Source of the DNA: Oscillospiraceae bacterium
Lineage (GTDB): Bacteria; Bacillota_A; Clostridia; Oscillospirales; Oscillospiraceae
Reading direction: 5' to 3'
DNA: 19,297 bases
NCBI GenBank assembly: GCA_017381835.1
Contig: JAFOBK010000120.1
Location: 1 to 19,297, forward strand
Shown: piece after piece, positions 1 through 7,046 of the stretch
Numbering within the stretch: position 1 is the first letter of the stretch
How the letters are laid out: each line of letters begins with the position of its first letter
Notes under the pieces: model-generated
Databases searched by the model: none
What the model was told of the DNA's origin: nothing
Seen by the model: only the letters and a program-made list of their open reading frames with translations
Position numbers and translations under genes: made by a program

Positions 1-693
1 CAGATCACCGAGTTCCAGGAAAAGCCCAAGAATCCCAAGTCCAACCTGGCATCCATGGGTAACTATATCTTCAAGTGGAGCATCCTGCGTAAGTACCTGA
101 TCGAGGACGAGCTGGATCCCAATTCCGATAACGACTTCGGTAAGAACATCATCCCCAACCTGCTGAAGGACGGCTGCAAGATGTTCGCTCACCGCTTTGA
201 CGGTTACTGGAAGGATGTCGGTACCATTCCTTCTCTGTGGGAAGCTAACATGGAAGTTCTGGATCCTGAGAACAGCGGCATCGATCTGTTCGACGAGAAC
301 TGGAAGGTCTACAGCCGCAACAGCGGTATGACCGCACACAAGATTTCCGGCACTGCTGTGGTTGAGAACTCCATGATCACCGACGGCTGCCGAGTTGACG
401 GTACTGTTAAGCACTCCATTCTGTTCGCAGGTGTCAAGGTTGAGGCCGGCGCAGTTGTGGAAGATGCTGTTGTTATGGGCAATGCTGTCATCAAGGCAGG
501 TGCTCAGGTCAAGCACTGCATCGTGGCTGAAAATGCTGTGGTGGGTGAAAACGCAATCGTGGGCGCAATGCCCGAGGGCGACGTGAAGGGCGTTGCCACC
601 ATCGGTCCTGATGTGGTCGTAGGCGCAAATGCCAAGGTCGGCCCCAATGCCATGGTCAAGGAGAATGTTAAGGAGGGTGAAGAGGTATGCTGA
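1..693 (+). CDS. glgC: Glucose-1-phosphate adenylyltransferase catalytic subunit GlgC, 3' part (5' end outside window)
   Basis: The reading frame is open from the first base, so about 230 C-terminal residues are visible and the start lies upstream. GlgC makes ADP-glucose and pyrophosphate from glucose-1-phosphate and ATP, the committed step of bacterial glycogen synthesis in the cytoplasm. The fragment opens with the sugar-phosphate-binding motif [10 protein letters not shown] and continues with the family motif [17 protein letters not shown]. The remainder is a left-handed beta-helix of hexapeptide repeats, seen as recurring V/A-x-G-A-x-V units. The N-terminal nucleotide-binding loop is not in the window. 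The gene ends at a TGA inside the start region of glgD (ATGCTGA), a 7-base overlap that implies translational coupling. Identity is firm; only the missing N-terminus limits it. Confidence 0.94.
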   Translation, partial: QITEFQEKPKNPKSNLASMGNYIFKWSILRKYLIEDELDPNSDNDFGKNIIPNLLKDGCKMFAHRFDGYWKDVGTIPSLWEANMEVLDPENSGIDLFDENWKVYSRNSGMTAHKISGTAVVENSMITDGCRVDGTVKHSILFAGVKVEAGAVVEDAVVMGNAVIKAGAQVKHCIVAENAVVGENAIVGAMPEGDVKGVATIGPDVVVGANAKVGPNAMVKENVKEGEEVC

Positions 694-1820
694 ACAATAA
701 GGCTTTAGGTCTGATCTTCCCCAATAGCTTCGATGCACATGTTGCAAGAATGGTCAAGCTGCGCGCAATGGCATCTCTGCCCTTCGCCAGCCGTTACCGC
801 CTGGTTGACTTCGTGCTGTCCAGCATGTCCAACTGCGGTATCGACAATGTTTATATTCTGCCCAACCGTAACTACCTGTCCCTGATGGATCATCTGGGCA
901 CCGGTCGTGAATGGGATCTGGCCCGCAAGAACGGCGGCCTGCATATCTTCCCTCCCTTTGCCGAAAGCGGCAACCAGCTGGCTCCCGGCCGTGTAGGCGG
1001 TCTGGCCAACGTCCTGCGTATGCTGAAGGACTCCAGCGAGAAGTACGTCTTCATGGCTGATACCAACATGGCTGTGAACTTCGACTTCAGCGCAATGCTC
1101 GCTGAGCATATCGCTACCGGCGCTGACGTCACCATGGCTTACCATGAGTGCGCTCTGCCCGAGTCTGCTCTGAGCAATACCGATGTTGACAAGGATCTGT
1201 ACTACGCATTCGAAATCGAAGGCGGCCGTATTACCGATATCAAGATCAACCCCACCGAGGGTAAGCAGAACCTTTCCATGAACTACATTGTCATGGAGCG
1301 CGAGCTGATGATCAAGCTGGTCAGCGAGGCATTCTCCCGCGGCCTGCCCCACTTCATCCGTGACGTTCTGTGGGCACAGAGAAACGAACTGAACCTGCAT
1401 GCTTACAAGTATGAAGGCTATGTCAGCCGCATCTGGAGCATCACCTCTTACTTCGAAGAGAACATGAAGCTGCTGGATGACGAGAACCTGGACGCACTGT
1501 TCTCCGGTAACACCATCTACACCAAGGTCAGAGATGACAACCCCACCCGCTACATCGCAGGCGCAAAGGTCAACAACGTTATGGTTGCTGACGGCTGTGT
1601 CATCGAAGGCGAAGTGGAGAACTGTGTTCTGTTCCGCGGTGTTAAAATCGCCAAGGGCGCAAAGGTCTCCAACTGCATCCTGATGCAGGATACCGTTGTT
1701 GAAGAAGGCGCAAAGCTGGAGTACATTATCGCAGATAAGGAAGTTACCATCACTGCCGATAAGGAGCTGAAGGGTACCGATTCCTACCCCGTTTATATTG
1801 TCAAGCACGGCCGCGTATAA
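687..1820 (+). CDS. glgD: GlgD, non-catalytic/regulatory subunit of glucose-1-phosphate adenylyltransferase
   Basis: This 377-residue protein is homologous to GlgC along its length: a nucleotidyltransferase fold (about 1-250) and a C-terminal hexapeptide beta-helix (about 285-360). Where GlgC has the glycine-rich GGxGTRL nucleotide loop, this protein has [13 protein letters not shown] followed by [19 protein letters not shown]. The catalytic loop has therefore been lost, which is characteristic of the GlgD subunit of Firmicutes. In Bacillus-type systems GlgD forms a heteromer with GlgC and raises its activity; the same role is inferred here. The start at 687 is chosen because it overlaps the glgC stop and follows GGAGGGTGAAGAG. 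The 38-base gap to deoC shows no terminator, so some read-through into the nucleoside genes is possible. Confidence 0.93.
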   Translation: MLNNKALGLIFPNSFDAHVARMVKLRAMASLPFASRYRLVDFVLSSMSNCGIDNVYILPNRNYLSLMDHLGTGREWDLARKNGGLHIFPPFAESGNQLAPGRVGGLANVLRMLKDSSEKYVFMADTNMAVNFDFSAMLAEHIATGADVTMAYHECALPESALSNTDVDKDLYYAFEIEGGRITDIKINPTEGKQNLSMNYIVMERELMIKLVSEAFSRGLPHFIRDVLWAQRNELNLHAYKYEGYVSRIWSITSYFEENMKLLDDENLDALFSGNTIYTKVRDDNPTRYIAGAKVNNVMVADGCVIEGEVENCVLFRGVKIAKGAKVSNCILMQDTVVEEGAKLEYIIADKEVTITADKELKGTDSYPVYIVKHGRV

Positions 1821-1858
1821 TAGGCCTGATAGCAACCCCCTGAAAGGATACAACTACT

Positions 1859-2527
1859 ATGGATATTTCTCAGATCCTCAGCAAGTGTGACCACACCTTG
1901 CTTGCACAGACCTCCACCTGGGAGGAGATCAAAGCCATCTGCGATGACGGCATGAAGTTTGCCACCGCTTCCGTCTGCATCCCCGCTTCCTTTGTGAAGC
2001 AGGCTAAGGAATATGTAGGCGACAAGTTGGCTATCTGCACTGTCATCGGTTTCCCCAATGGCTATGCCACCACCGCCGCCAAGTGCTTTATGGCAACTGA
2101 CGCTGTGGATAACGGTGCCGACGAAGTGGATATGGTTATCAATATCGGCTGGGCAAAGGAAGGCAAGTGGGACGAGATCACCGCGGAAATCGCGGCCATC
2201 AAGAAAGCTTGCAAGGGTAAGCTCCTGAAGGTCATCATTGAAACCTGTCTTCTCACCGATGAGGAAAAGATTGCTATGTGCAAGTGTGTTTCCGATTCCG
2301 GCGCAGACTATATCAAGACCTCCACAGGCTTTTCCAAAGCCGGCGCCACCTTTGCGGATGTAGAGTTGTTTGCAAAGCATGTGGCACCCCATGTGAAGAT
2401 CAAGGCTGCCGGCGGCATTTCCAGCCTGGAGGATGCTGAGAAGTTCATTGAGCTGGGCGCTTCCCGTCTGGGTACTTCCCGGGTGGTGAAGATCGCCAAG
2501 GGCCTCAGCAACGACGGCACTTACTAA
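1859..2527 (+). CDS. deoC: Deoxyribose-phosphate aldolase DeoC
   Basis: DeoC cleaves 2-deoxy-D-ribose 5-phosphate to glyceraldehyde-3-phosphate and acetaldehyde, the last step of deoxynucleoside catabolism. The 222-residue length is normal for the short class I form. The Schiff-base lysine is K153 in YIKTSTGF, the second active-site lysine is K182 in VKIKAAGGI, and D91 in [10 protein letters not shown] matches the proton-relay aspartate. The protein starts DHTLL near residue 11, typical of the family. The start codon follows AAGGA at 1844-1848. It is the first gene of the nucleoside block. A 59-base gap holding a strong hairpin separates it from deoD. Confidence 0.97.
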   Translation: MDISQILSKCDHTLLAQTSTWEEIKAICDDGMKFATASVCIPASFVKQAKEYVGDKLAICTVIGFPNGYATTAAKCFMATDAVDNGADEVDMVINIGWAKEGKWDEITAEIAAIKKACKGKLLKVIIETCLLTDEEKIAMCKCVSDSGADYIKTSTGFSKAGATFADVELFAKHVAPHVKIKAAGGISSLEDAEKFIELGASRLGTSRVVKIAKGLSNDGTY

Positions 2528-2534
2528 ACATTCA

Positions 2535-2562
2535 GCAGGGTGGGGGGAAACTTCCACCCTGC
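2535..2562 (+). other. Stem-loop between deoC and deoD
   Basis: A perfect 9-bp stem, GCAGGGTGG with CCACCCTGC, encloses a 10-base loop just after the deoC stop. It is followed by ACTTATCTTAGG rather than a run of T, and the deoD ribosome site AGGAGG (2572-2577) comes 9 bases later. It does not look like a full intrinsic terminator. A role in mRNA processing, stability or partial attenuation is more likely. The structure is visible; its function is inference. Confidence 0.5.
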
Positions 2563-2586
2563 ACTTATCTTAGGAGGATCTTTATT

Positions 2587-3333
2587 ATGCTCAATACCCC
2601 CACTCCCCATATCAGCGCAAAACCCGGTGATTTCGGTAAGACCGTTTTGATGCCCGGTGACCCTCTGCGCTCCAAGTTTATCGCAGAAAATTTCCTGGAA
2701 AATCCCGTCCTTGTGAACAATGTCCGCGGTGTCCACGGTTACACCGGCACCTACAAGGGCGTTAAGGTCTCTGTTATGGCCTCTGGCATGGGCATGCCTG
2801 CCATCGGCATTTATTCCCACGAGCTGTATAACGGCTACGGTGTGGAGAATATTATCCGTGTGGGTTCTGCTGGCTCCATTCAGGATCATATTAATCTCTA
2901 TGACATCGTGCTGGGCCAGGGTGCCTGCACCGATTCTAATTTTGCCGCCCAGTTCCATCTGCCCGGCACCTTTGCTCCCATCGCCGACTTCAAGCTGCTG
3001 ACCGCAGCAGTTGCTGCCTGTGAGGAGTATAAGGCCACTTACCATGTGGGCAATATCAACTCTTCCGATGTGTTCTACGGTGACCATATTGGTGTCCCTG
3101 AGGGCCTGGACAGCGTCTACGGTCTGAAGAAGATGGGTGTTATGGCTCTGGAGATGGAAGCTGCGGCTCTCTATATGAACGCTGCCCGTTACGGCAAGCG
3201 GGCCCTGTGCATCTGCACCATTTCCGACCATGTTCTGAAGGGTGTGGAGACCACCTCTGAAGAGCGCCAGACCGCTTTCACCACCATGATGAAGGTTGCC
3301 CTGGATGTGGCGGTCGCTGCTGAAAAGTTCTAA
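2587..3333 (+). CDS. deoD: Purine-nucleoside phosphorylase, DeoD type
   Basis: This enzyme splits purine (deoxy)ribonucleosides with phosphate to the free base and (deoxy)ribose-1-phosphate. At 248 residues it matches the hexameric DeoD/PNP-UDP family. Visible motifs are the phosphate-site LMPGDPLRSKFIAE (about 21-34), RVGSAG with R91, EMEAAALY at 189-196, and TISDH at 211-215, where D214 corresponds to the catalytic aspartate of E. coli DeoD. EERQTAF near 226-231 carries the conserved arginine. The start follows a strong AGGAGG with 9-base spacing. Its sugar-phosphate product feeds DeoB and then DeoC in the same locus, although two unrelated genes separate deoD from deoB. Confidence 0.96.
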   Translation: MLNTPTPHISAKPGDFGKTVLMPGDPLRSKFIAENFLENPVLVNNVRGVHGYTGTYKGVKVSVMASGMGMPAIGIYSHELYNGYGVENIIRVGSAGSIQDHINLYDIVLGQGACTDSNFAAQFHLPGTFAPIADFKLLTAAVAACEEYKATYHVGNINSSDVFYGDHIGVPEGLDSVYGLKKMGVMALEMEAAALYMNAARYGKRALCICTISDHVLKGVETTSEERQTAFTTMMKVALDVAVAAEKF

Positions 3334-3379
3334 TTATCTGCGATATTTCTGCTTTTCCACGGAAGAAAGGGAAATAACT

Positions 3380-4051
3380 ATGTCTGATATTTGGAAGATT
3401 CCCGGCGGCATTGGGCTCTCAGCGGCTGTGAGGAAAGACATCTGGCTTCTACACGGTGTTGGATTCGTTGGGTTGCCGGTGGTTGTGTTTTATCGGCTGC
3501 TGAGTGCCAGCTATGAGAATCTTTCCACGCCGGAAATCTATATTGTGTTCCCTATTCTCGCGGCCGTAATTGCGGGTTTTCTCTATTTTCTTTATCACGG
3601 GGTTTGTTTTCTGCTGCATTGCGTGGCGCGGGTTGAGATCACTGCGGACGCAGTTTCCTTGAAAGTCGGTAAGATCACCTTGAGAAAACTTCCTGTTGAT
3701 CAAATTCTCACAGTGGGATTTATGGAGCAAGGATTCGGCCGCCGCGGTAAGAGTGTATACATACCGCAGCTGGTGCTGTCAACAGAAGCTGCCGAAGATG
3801 TATGCCAAAGCGGAGAAAGACGGATTGCAAACAATCGAGCCATACGGGAGCAGTTGCGGCTGCGGAAAATTACGCAGTCATCTAAAAAAGCAGCAGGATA
3901 TGCCCATTTCGAACGGTGTTCTCCCACTTTGTGGCAAGGCCGGAATCCCTATATCCTCTTGGAATACTCCACGGAGCGTGCATGCGCATTGCGTACTTAT
4001 CTGCACTCGGCGGAGTTCCTGGACGATGTATTTGCTGTGAAAAACATCTAA
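3380..4051 (+). CDS. Uncharacterised membrane-anchored protein (paralogue of the next gene)
   Basis: I do not recognise a named family. The 223-residue product has two predicted membrane helices (about 22-42 and 53-81) followed by one soluble unit (about 84-216) rich in alternating hydrophobic strands. That unit resembles a bacterial PH-like/YcxB-type beta domain by pattern only. It shares landmarks with both soluble units of the next gene: a strand ending in LRKLPVDQI, the segment LVLSTEAAEDV at 131-141, and a terminal ILLEYSTERACALRTYL at 192-208. The start at 3380 is preferred over an upstream in-frame ATG at 3296, which would overlap the end of deoD; an AAAGGGAAA lies just ahead of 3380. 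Codon use is less biased than in the deo genes, suggesting lower expression. It sits 46 bases after deoD, so it is probably co-transcribed. Confidence 0.72.
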   Translation: MSDIWKIPGGIGLSAAVRKDIWLLHGVGFVGLPVVVFYRLLSASYENLSTPEIYIVFPILAAVIAGFLYFLYHGVCFLLHCVARVEITADAVSLKVGKITLRKLPVDQILTVGFMEQGFGRRGKSVYIPQLVLSTEAAEDVCQSGERRIANNRAIREQLRLRKITQSSKKAAGYAHFERCSPTLWQGRNPYILLEYSTERACALRTYLHSAEFLDDVFAVKNI

Positions 4052-4060
4052 TTCATCCTC

Positions 4061-4101
4061 GTCATTGCGAGGGCGCTTGCGCCCGTGGCAATTCGTTCTC
4101 C
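4061..4101. repeat. Partial copy of an interspersed intergenic repeat (GTCATTGCGAG family)
   Basis: The segment starts GTCATTGCGAG, followed by a perfect GGGCGC/GCGCCC hairpin and GTGGCAATTCGTTCTCC. It aligns in layout with the left end of the fuller repeat at 5201-5311, which has GTCATTCCGAG, a CCAGTG/CACTGG hairpin and GTGGGAATCTCCC. The right half is missing, so this is a truncated copy. It sits between the two uncharacterised paralogues. Confidence 0.7.
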
Positions 4102-4118
4102 GGTTGTGAGGTTTTTCT

Positions 4119-5183
4119 ATGGAAACAAATCTAAAGCCAATCCGCGTTCCAATGCAGCTTCCCCATAAGTACTATAGCGTATTTGGGTTTGGCCTGCTGT
4201 TATTGGTGTGGTCACTGCCGGCTTATGGTATGGTAGCGCTGAACCCGCCGGAGCGTATACTCCTTGCCTTTATAATCGTGTGGGTCCTGGTGTTGTTTGC
4301 CATATTGGTCATGCCGCTTTACTATGATCTGGTTTTCTTTCCGGAAGGGGTTCAGGTGCGCTTTTTGGGTCGGGTCATTCAGCAAATTCCGGTATCGGAA
4401 CTGAAGCTTATGTGCGTGGCGGGAAATGACACGGTACGCGATCTATGCTTAAGCACGTGGGATGTGGAAGAGCTGGCGCGGCGGCGGGAGGAAAAACTCC
4501 TGAAGGGGTATTTCACCCGGCATGATGTGCCGTTTTCCAAGAAACAACCCGGTTGGCAGGCGCGTTTTGCCAATGAATATTTGCTGAAACCTTCCGGAAG
4601 GATCCTGAATTTCCACACCCGTTCGCCCATTTTGTGGATGGCGTTCGACCCTGTGGTAGCAATCTATTTGCGGCGGCTCTATCCTCAACTGCCCTATGAG
4701 AAGCTGTGCAAAAATCGGCCGGTACAATTCTTTATGGATCCGGGGGATCAGATTCCTCATTACACGGAACGGTTCCGGATCGATGAAAAAGGTGTGCATG
4801 TCCTTGGCGGCTTTAGCAAAGAGGAGCGCCGTCTGTTTCCGGCAGAGCGGATCCAAACGATTTTTCGTGTGGATCGGTTCGTGCAGGATTCCAAAGGCGA
4901 ACCGGCACATGCCAGCTACCTTGTTGTGTCAGAGCTGAGCCTGGCGGAACTGGCCCTGCGGGGAAAGCAGAAAAGATGGAATCAATGGAAAAAACAGCTG
5001 ATTGCGCAGCTTCCGGAAGCGGAAGAGATGTACGCAGCGGAGTTTCATTTTTCGGTCTTGTTTCTTTGGAATTGGCGGAAGTCCACGGAATGCCATTTTT
5101 GGAACACTCCGGAAACGGAAGCGAAACTGCGGCAGTATTTCCCCCATGCCCGCTGGGTGGATTATTCTGAGCAATGGCGTTAA
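4119..5183 (+). CDS. Uncharacterised membrane-anchored protein with duplicated soluble domain
   Basis: I do not recognise a named family. The 354-residue product has two predicted membrane helices (about 20-40 and 47-68), then two copies of a soluble unit at about 70-195 and 216-349. The copies share three landmarks: EGVQVRFLGRVIQQIPVSEL with KGVHVLGGFSKEERRLFPAE, LCLSTWDVEELARRREEK with LVVSELSLAELALRGKQK, and ILWMAFDPVVAIYLRRLYP with CHFWNTPETEAKLRQYFP. The same unit occurs once in the preceding gene, so the two genes are paralogues of different domain number. A PH-like membrane-associated fold is a guess from strand pattern. The ribosome site is weak (GTGAGG at 4106-4111). The gene is bounded on both sides by related intergenic repeats and lies between deoD and deoB without an obvious metabolic link. 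Confidence 0.75.
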   Translation: METNLKPIRVPMQLPHKYYSVFGFGLLLLVWSLPAYGMVALNPPERILLAFIIVWVLVLFAILVMPLYYDLVFFPEGVQVRFLGRVIQQIPVSELKLMCVAGNDTVRDLCLSTWDVEELARRREEKLLKGYFTRHDVPFSKKQPGWQARFANEYLLKPSGRILNFHTRSPILWMAFDPVVAIYLRRLYPQLPYEKLCKNRPVQFFMDPGDQIPHYTERFRIDEKGVHVLGGFSKEERRLFPAERIQTIFRVDRFVQDSKGEPAHASYLVVSELSLAELALRGKQKRWNQWKKQLIAQLPEAEEMYAAEFHFSVLFLWNWRKSTECHFWNTPETEAKLRQYFPHARWVDYSEQWR

Positions 5184-5200
5184 GTCATATTCTAAACAGT

Positions 5201-5311
5201 GTCATTCCGAGCCAGTGCTCACACTGGCGTGGGAATCTCCCGTTTAAGGAGGGGATTGCACCTAAAGGTATTCCTTTTGGTCCCACGGCGGTTTCACCGC
5301 CTCGCAATGAC
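5201..5311. repeat. Full-length interspersed repeat with imperfect terminal inverted repeats
   Basis: This 111-bp element opens GTCATTCCGAG and closes CTCGCAATGAC, terminal inverted repeats matching at 10 of 11 positions. Inside are a CCAGTG-CTCA-CACTGG hairpin (5212-5227) and a GGCGG-TTTCA-CCGCC hairpin (5287-5301). It has no coding capacity of its own and resembles a miniature, non-autonomous intergenic element. It lies in the 151-base gap before deoB, ending 23 bases ahead of the deoB start. It would be transcribed in any deoD-to-deoB message and could fold there. Confidence 0.75.
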
Positions 5312-5334
5312 CGCATATTTAGTGAGGAAATCCT

Positions 5335-6504
5335 ATGAAACGAATTTTCTTGATTGTTTTGGATTCTTTTGGTATCGGACAGATGCCCGACAGTGAATCC
5401 TTCGGTGATGTGGGCGTCAATACTTTGGCCGCCTGCGCCACTTCCGATAAACTCCATATTCCCAATATGATCGCGGCAGGTCTGGGCAATATTGACGGTG
5501 TGGAGTGTCTGCCTAAGGCAGAAGCACCCATCGGTGCCTATGCCCGCCTTAAGGAAGCTTCCATGGGTAAGGATACCACCATTGGCCACTGGGAGATTGC
5601 GGGTATCGTTTCCGAGAACCCCCTGCCCACCTATCCCGATGGCTTCCCCGAGGAAGTGCTGGCTCCCTTTAAGGCAGCTACCGGCAGAGGTGTTTTGGCC
5701 AATGCTCCCTGGAGCGGCACAGCCGTCCTGGACGAGTTTGGCGAAGAGCATATGCGCACCGGCGATCTGATCGTCTACACTTCCGCTGACTCTGTGTTCC
5801 AGATCGCTGCTCATGAGGAAATTGTGCCTCTTGAGAAGCTCTATGAGTACTGCCATATTGCCCGTGATCTTCTGAAGGGCAAGCACGGTGTGGGCCGAGT
5901 CATTGCCCGTCCCTTTGTGGGTACCGGCAAGGGCGCATTCCAGCGCACCGCTAACCGCCATGACTACTCCCTGGAGCCTCCCAAGCCGACCATGCTGGAT
6001 GCCATTAAGGCAGCAGGTTTGGATTCCATCGCTGTGGGTAAGATTCACGATATCTTCGCCGGTTACGGTGATACGGAGTATGTTTACAACAAGTCCAATG
6101 CCAACGGCATGGAGCATACCACAAATTACGCAGCTAAGGACTTCCATGGCCTCTGCTTTGTAAACCTGGTAGACTTTGATATGGTATTTGGTCACCGCCG
6201 TAATATTGACGGCTATGCAAACGCACTGTCTGAGTTTGATGCCTGGCTGGGTGAATTCCAAAAGAACCTGGGTGAGGATGATCTGGTGATGATCACCGCC
6301 GACCACGGCTGCGACCCCGCGTATACTGCCACTACCGACCATACCCGTGAGTATGTACCGCTGCTGATTCTGGGCAAGCAGGTGAAACCCGGCAGCCTGG
6401 GCACCCGTGCTTCCTTTGCCGATATCGCTGCCACGGTGGCGGAACTGCTGAATGTGGAGTTTGATTCCCCCGGTGAGAGCTTTGCAAAGGAGATTTTGAA
6501 ATGA
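5335..6504 (+). CDS. deoB: Phosphopentomutase DeoB
   Basis: DeoB interconverts (deoxy)ribose-1-phosphate and (deoxy)ribose-5-phosphate, linking the phosphorylases to DeoC and the pentose-phosphate pathway. The 389-residue length matches the alkaline-phosphatase-superfamily enzyme. The N-terminal metal site is IVLDSFGIGQMPD with D10. The phosphorylated threonine is T81 in KDTTIGHWEIAG. The C-terminal metal ligands are D323/H324 in TADHG and D335/H336 in TTDHTREYVPLL. The start follows GTGAGGAA. A repeat element occupies most of the upstream gap. The stop overlaps the cdd start as ATGA, implying coupled translation. Confidence 0.97.
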   Translation: MKRIFLIVLDSFGIGQMPDSESFGDVGVNTLAACATSDKLHIPNMIAAGLGNIDGVECLPKAEAPIGAYARLKEASMGKDTTIGHWEIAGIVSENPLPTYPDGFPEEVLAPFKAATGRGVLANAPWSGTAVLDEFGEEHMRTGDLIVYTSADSVFQIAAHEEIVPLEKLYEYCHIARDLLKGKHGVGRVIARPFVGTGKGAFQRTANRHDYSLEPPKPTMLDAIKAAGLDSIAVGKIHDIFAGYGDTEYVYNKSNANGMEHTTNYAAKDFHGLCFVNLVDFDMVFGHRRNIDGYANALSEFDAWLGEFQKNLGEDDLVMITADHGCDPAYTATTDHTREYVPLLILGKQVKPGSLGTRASFADIAATVAELLNVEFDSPGESFAKEILK

Positions 6505-6914
6505 CTCCTGAAAAACTGATTGAACTGGCCAAAGAGGCCATGACCCATGCCTATATTCCTTATTCCGGCTATAAGGTTGGCGCAGCGCTGCTGTGTGCCG
6601 ACGGAACGGTGTATCAAGGCTGTAATATTGAAAATGCGTCCTTCACTCCCACTGTCTGCGCCGAGCGTACCGCCTTCTTCAAAGCAGTCTATGACGGCCA
6701 TCGGGACTTTACTGCCATCGCCGTCTGCGGCGGCAAGAATGGTGTCATCGAAGGACAGTTCCCTCCCTGCGGTGTATGCCGTCAGGTGATGCGGGAATTC
6801 TGTGAGGATGACTTTATTCTCTACTTGGTGGACAAAGAAGGATATGACACCGTTACCCTCAAAGACATTCTTCCCCACTCGTTCTCCCCGAAAAAACATA
6901 TGGGATTGGACTGA
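6501..6914 (+). CDS. cdd: Cytidine deaminase
   Basis: Cdd hydrolyses cytidine and deoxycytidine to uridine and deoxyuridine, supplying the substrate of the uridine phosphorylase later in the locus. At 137 residues it is the short, homotetrameric form found in Bacillus. The zinc site is C53 with catalytic E55 in TVCAERTAFF, plus C90 and C93 in PPCGVCRQ. The substrate-binding NIENASF lies at 42-48, and the terminal LPHSFSP motif is present. The start overlaps the deoB stop by ATGA, and the ribosome site AAAGGAG lies inside deoB. The stop codon falls in a weak hairpin (6902-6919), and a 132-base gap leads to the transporter genes. Confidence 0.97.
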   Translation: MTPEKLIELAKEAMTHAYIPYSGYKVGAALLCADGTVYQGCNIENASFTPTVCAERTAFFKAVYDGHRDFTAIAVCGGKNGVIEGQFPPCGVCRQVMREFCEDDFILYLVDKEGYDTVTLKDILPHSFSPKKHMGLD

Positions 6915-6950
6915 ATCCCGGAAGAATCTTTATGTAATTTTCACGAATAT

Positions 6951-6980
6951 TTGAAAATCGGTTGATTTCCTGTGTAAAAT
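6951..6980 (+). promoter_or_regulatory. Candidate promoter for the BMP lipoprotein gene
   Basis: TTGAAA at 6951-6956 and TAAAAT at 6975-6980 are separated by 18 bases, in the AT-rich 132-base gap before the lipoprotein gene. An alternative pair is TTGATT at 6962-6967 with GACAAT at 6985-6990. No riboswitch-like fold was recognised in this leader. The choice between the two pairs is uncertain. Confidence 0.4.
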
Positions 6981-7046
6981 GTGCGACAATGTTCCCGGTA
7001 AAATAAGAATACCAAAAATTTTATAAATCTTTATGGAGGAAACAAA

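Noticed and set aside
705..1853. 382-codon minus-strand ORF opposite glgD
   Set aside because: It shares codon boundaries with glgD, has no ribosome site, and its translation resembles no protein family. It is explained by the lack of TTA/CTA/TCA codons in glgD.
3296..3379. Upstream in-frame ATG extending the first uncharacterised gene into deoD
   Set aside because: It would overlap the conserved end of deoD, and the extension has no ribosome site. The ATG at 3380 is preferred.
4061..5311. Composite mobile element carrying the gene between two repeat copies
   Set aside because: One copy is truncated and there is no transposase or visible target duplication, so mobilisation of the gene as a unit is not supported.
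6902..6919. Hairpin GGGATT/AATCCC at the cdd stop as a terminator
   Set aside because: It has only six base pairs, overlaps the coding end and is not followed by a T-run, so it is too weak to call.
6915..7046. Purine or other riboswitch in the leader of the BMP lipoprotein gene
   Set aside because: Given the nucleoside context I looked for conserved junction sequences and paired arms but saw only AT-rich sequence with promoter-like boxes.
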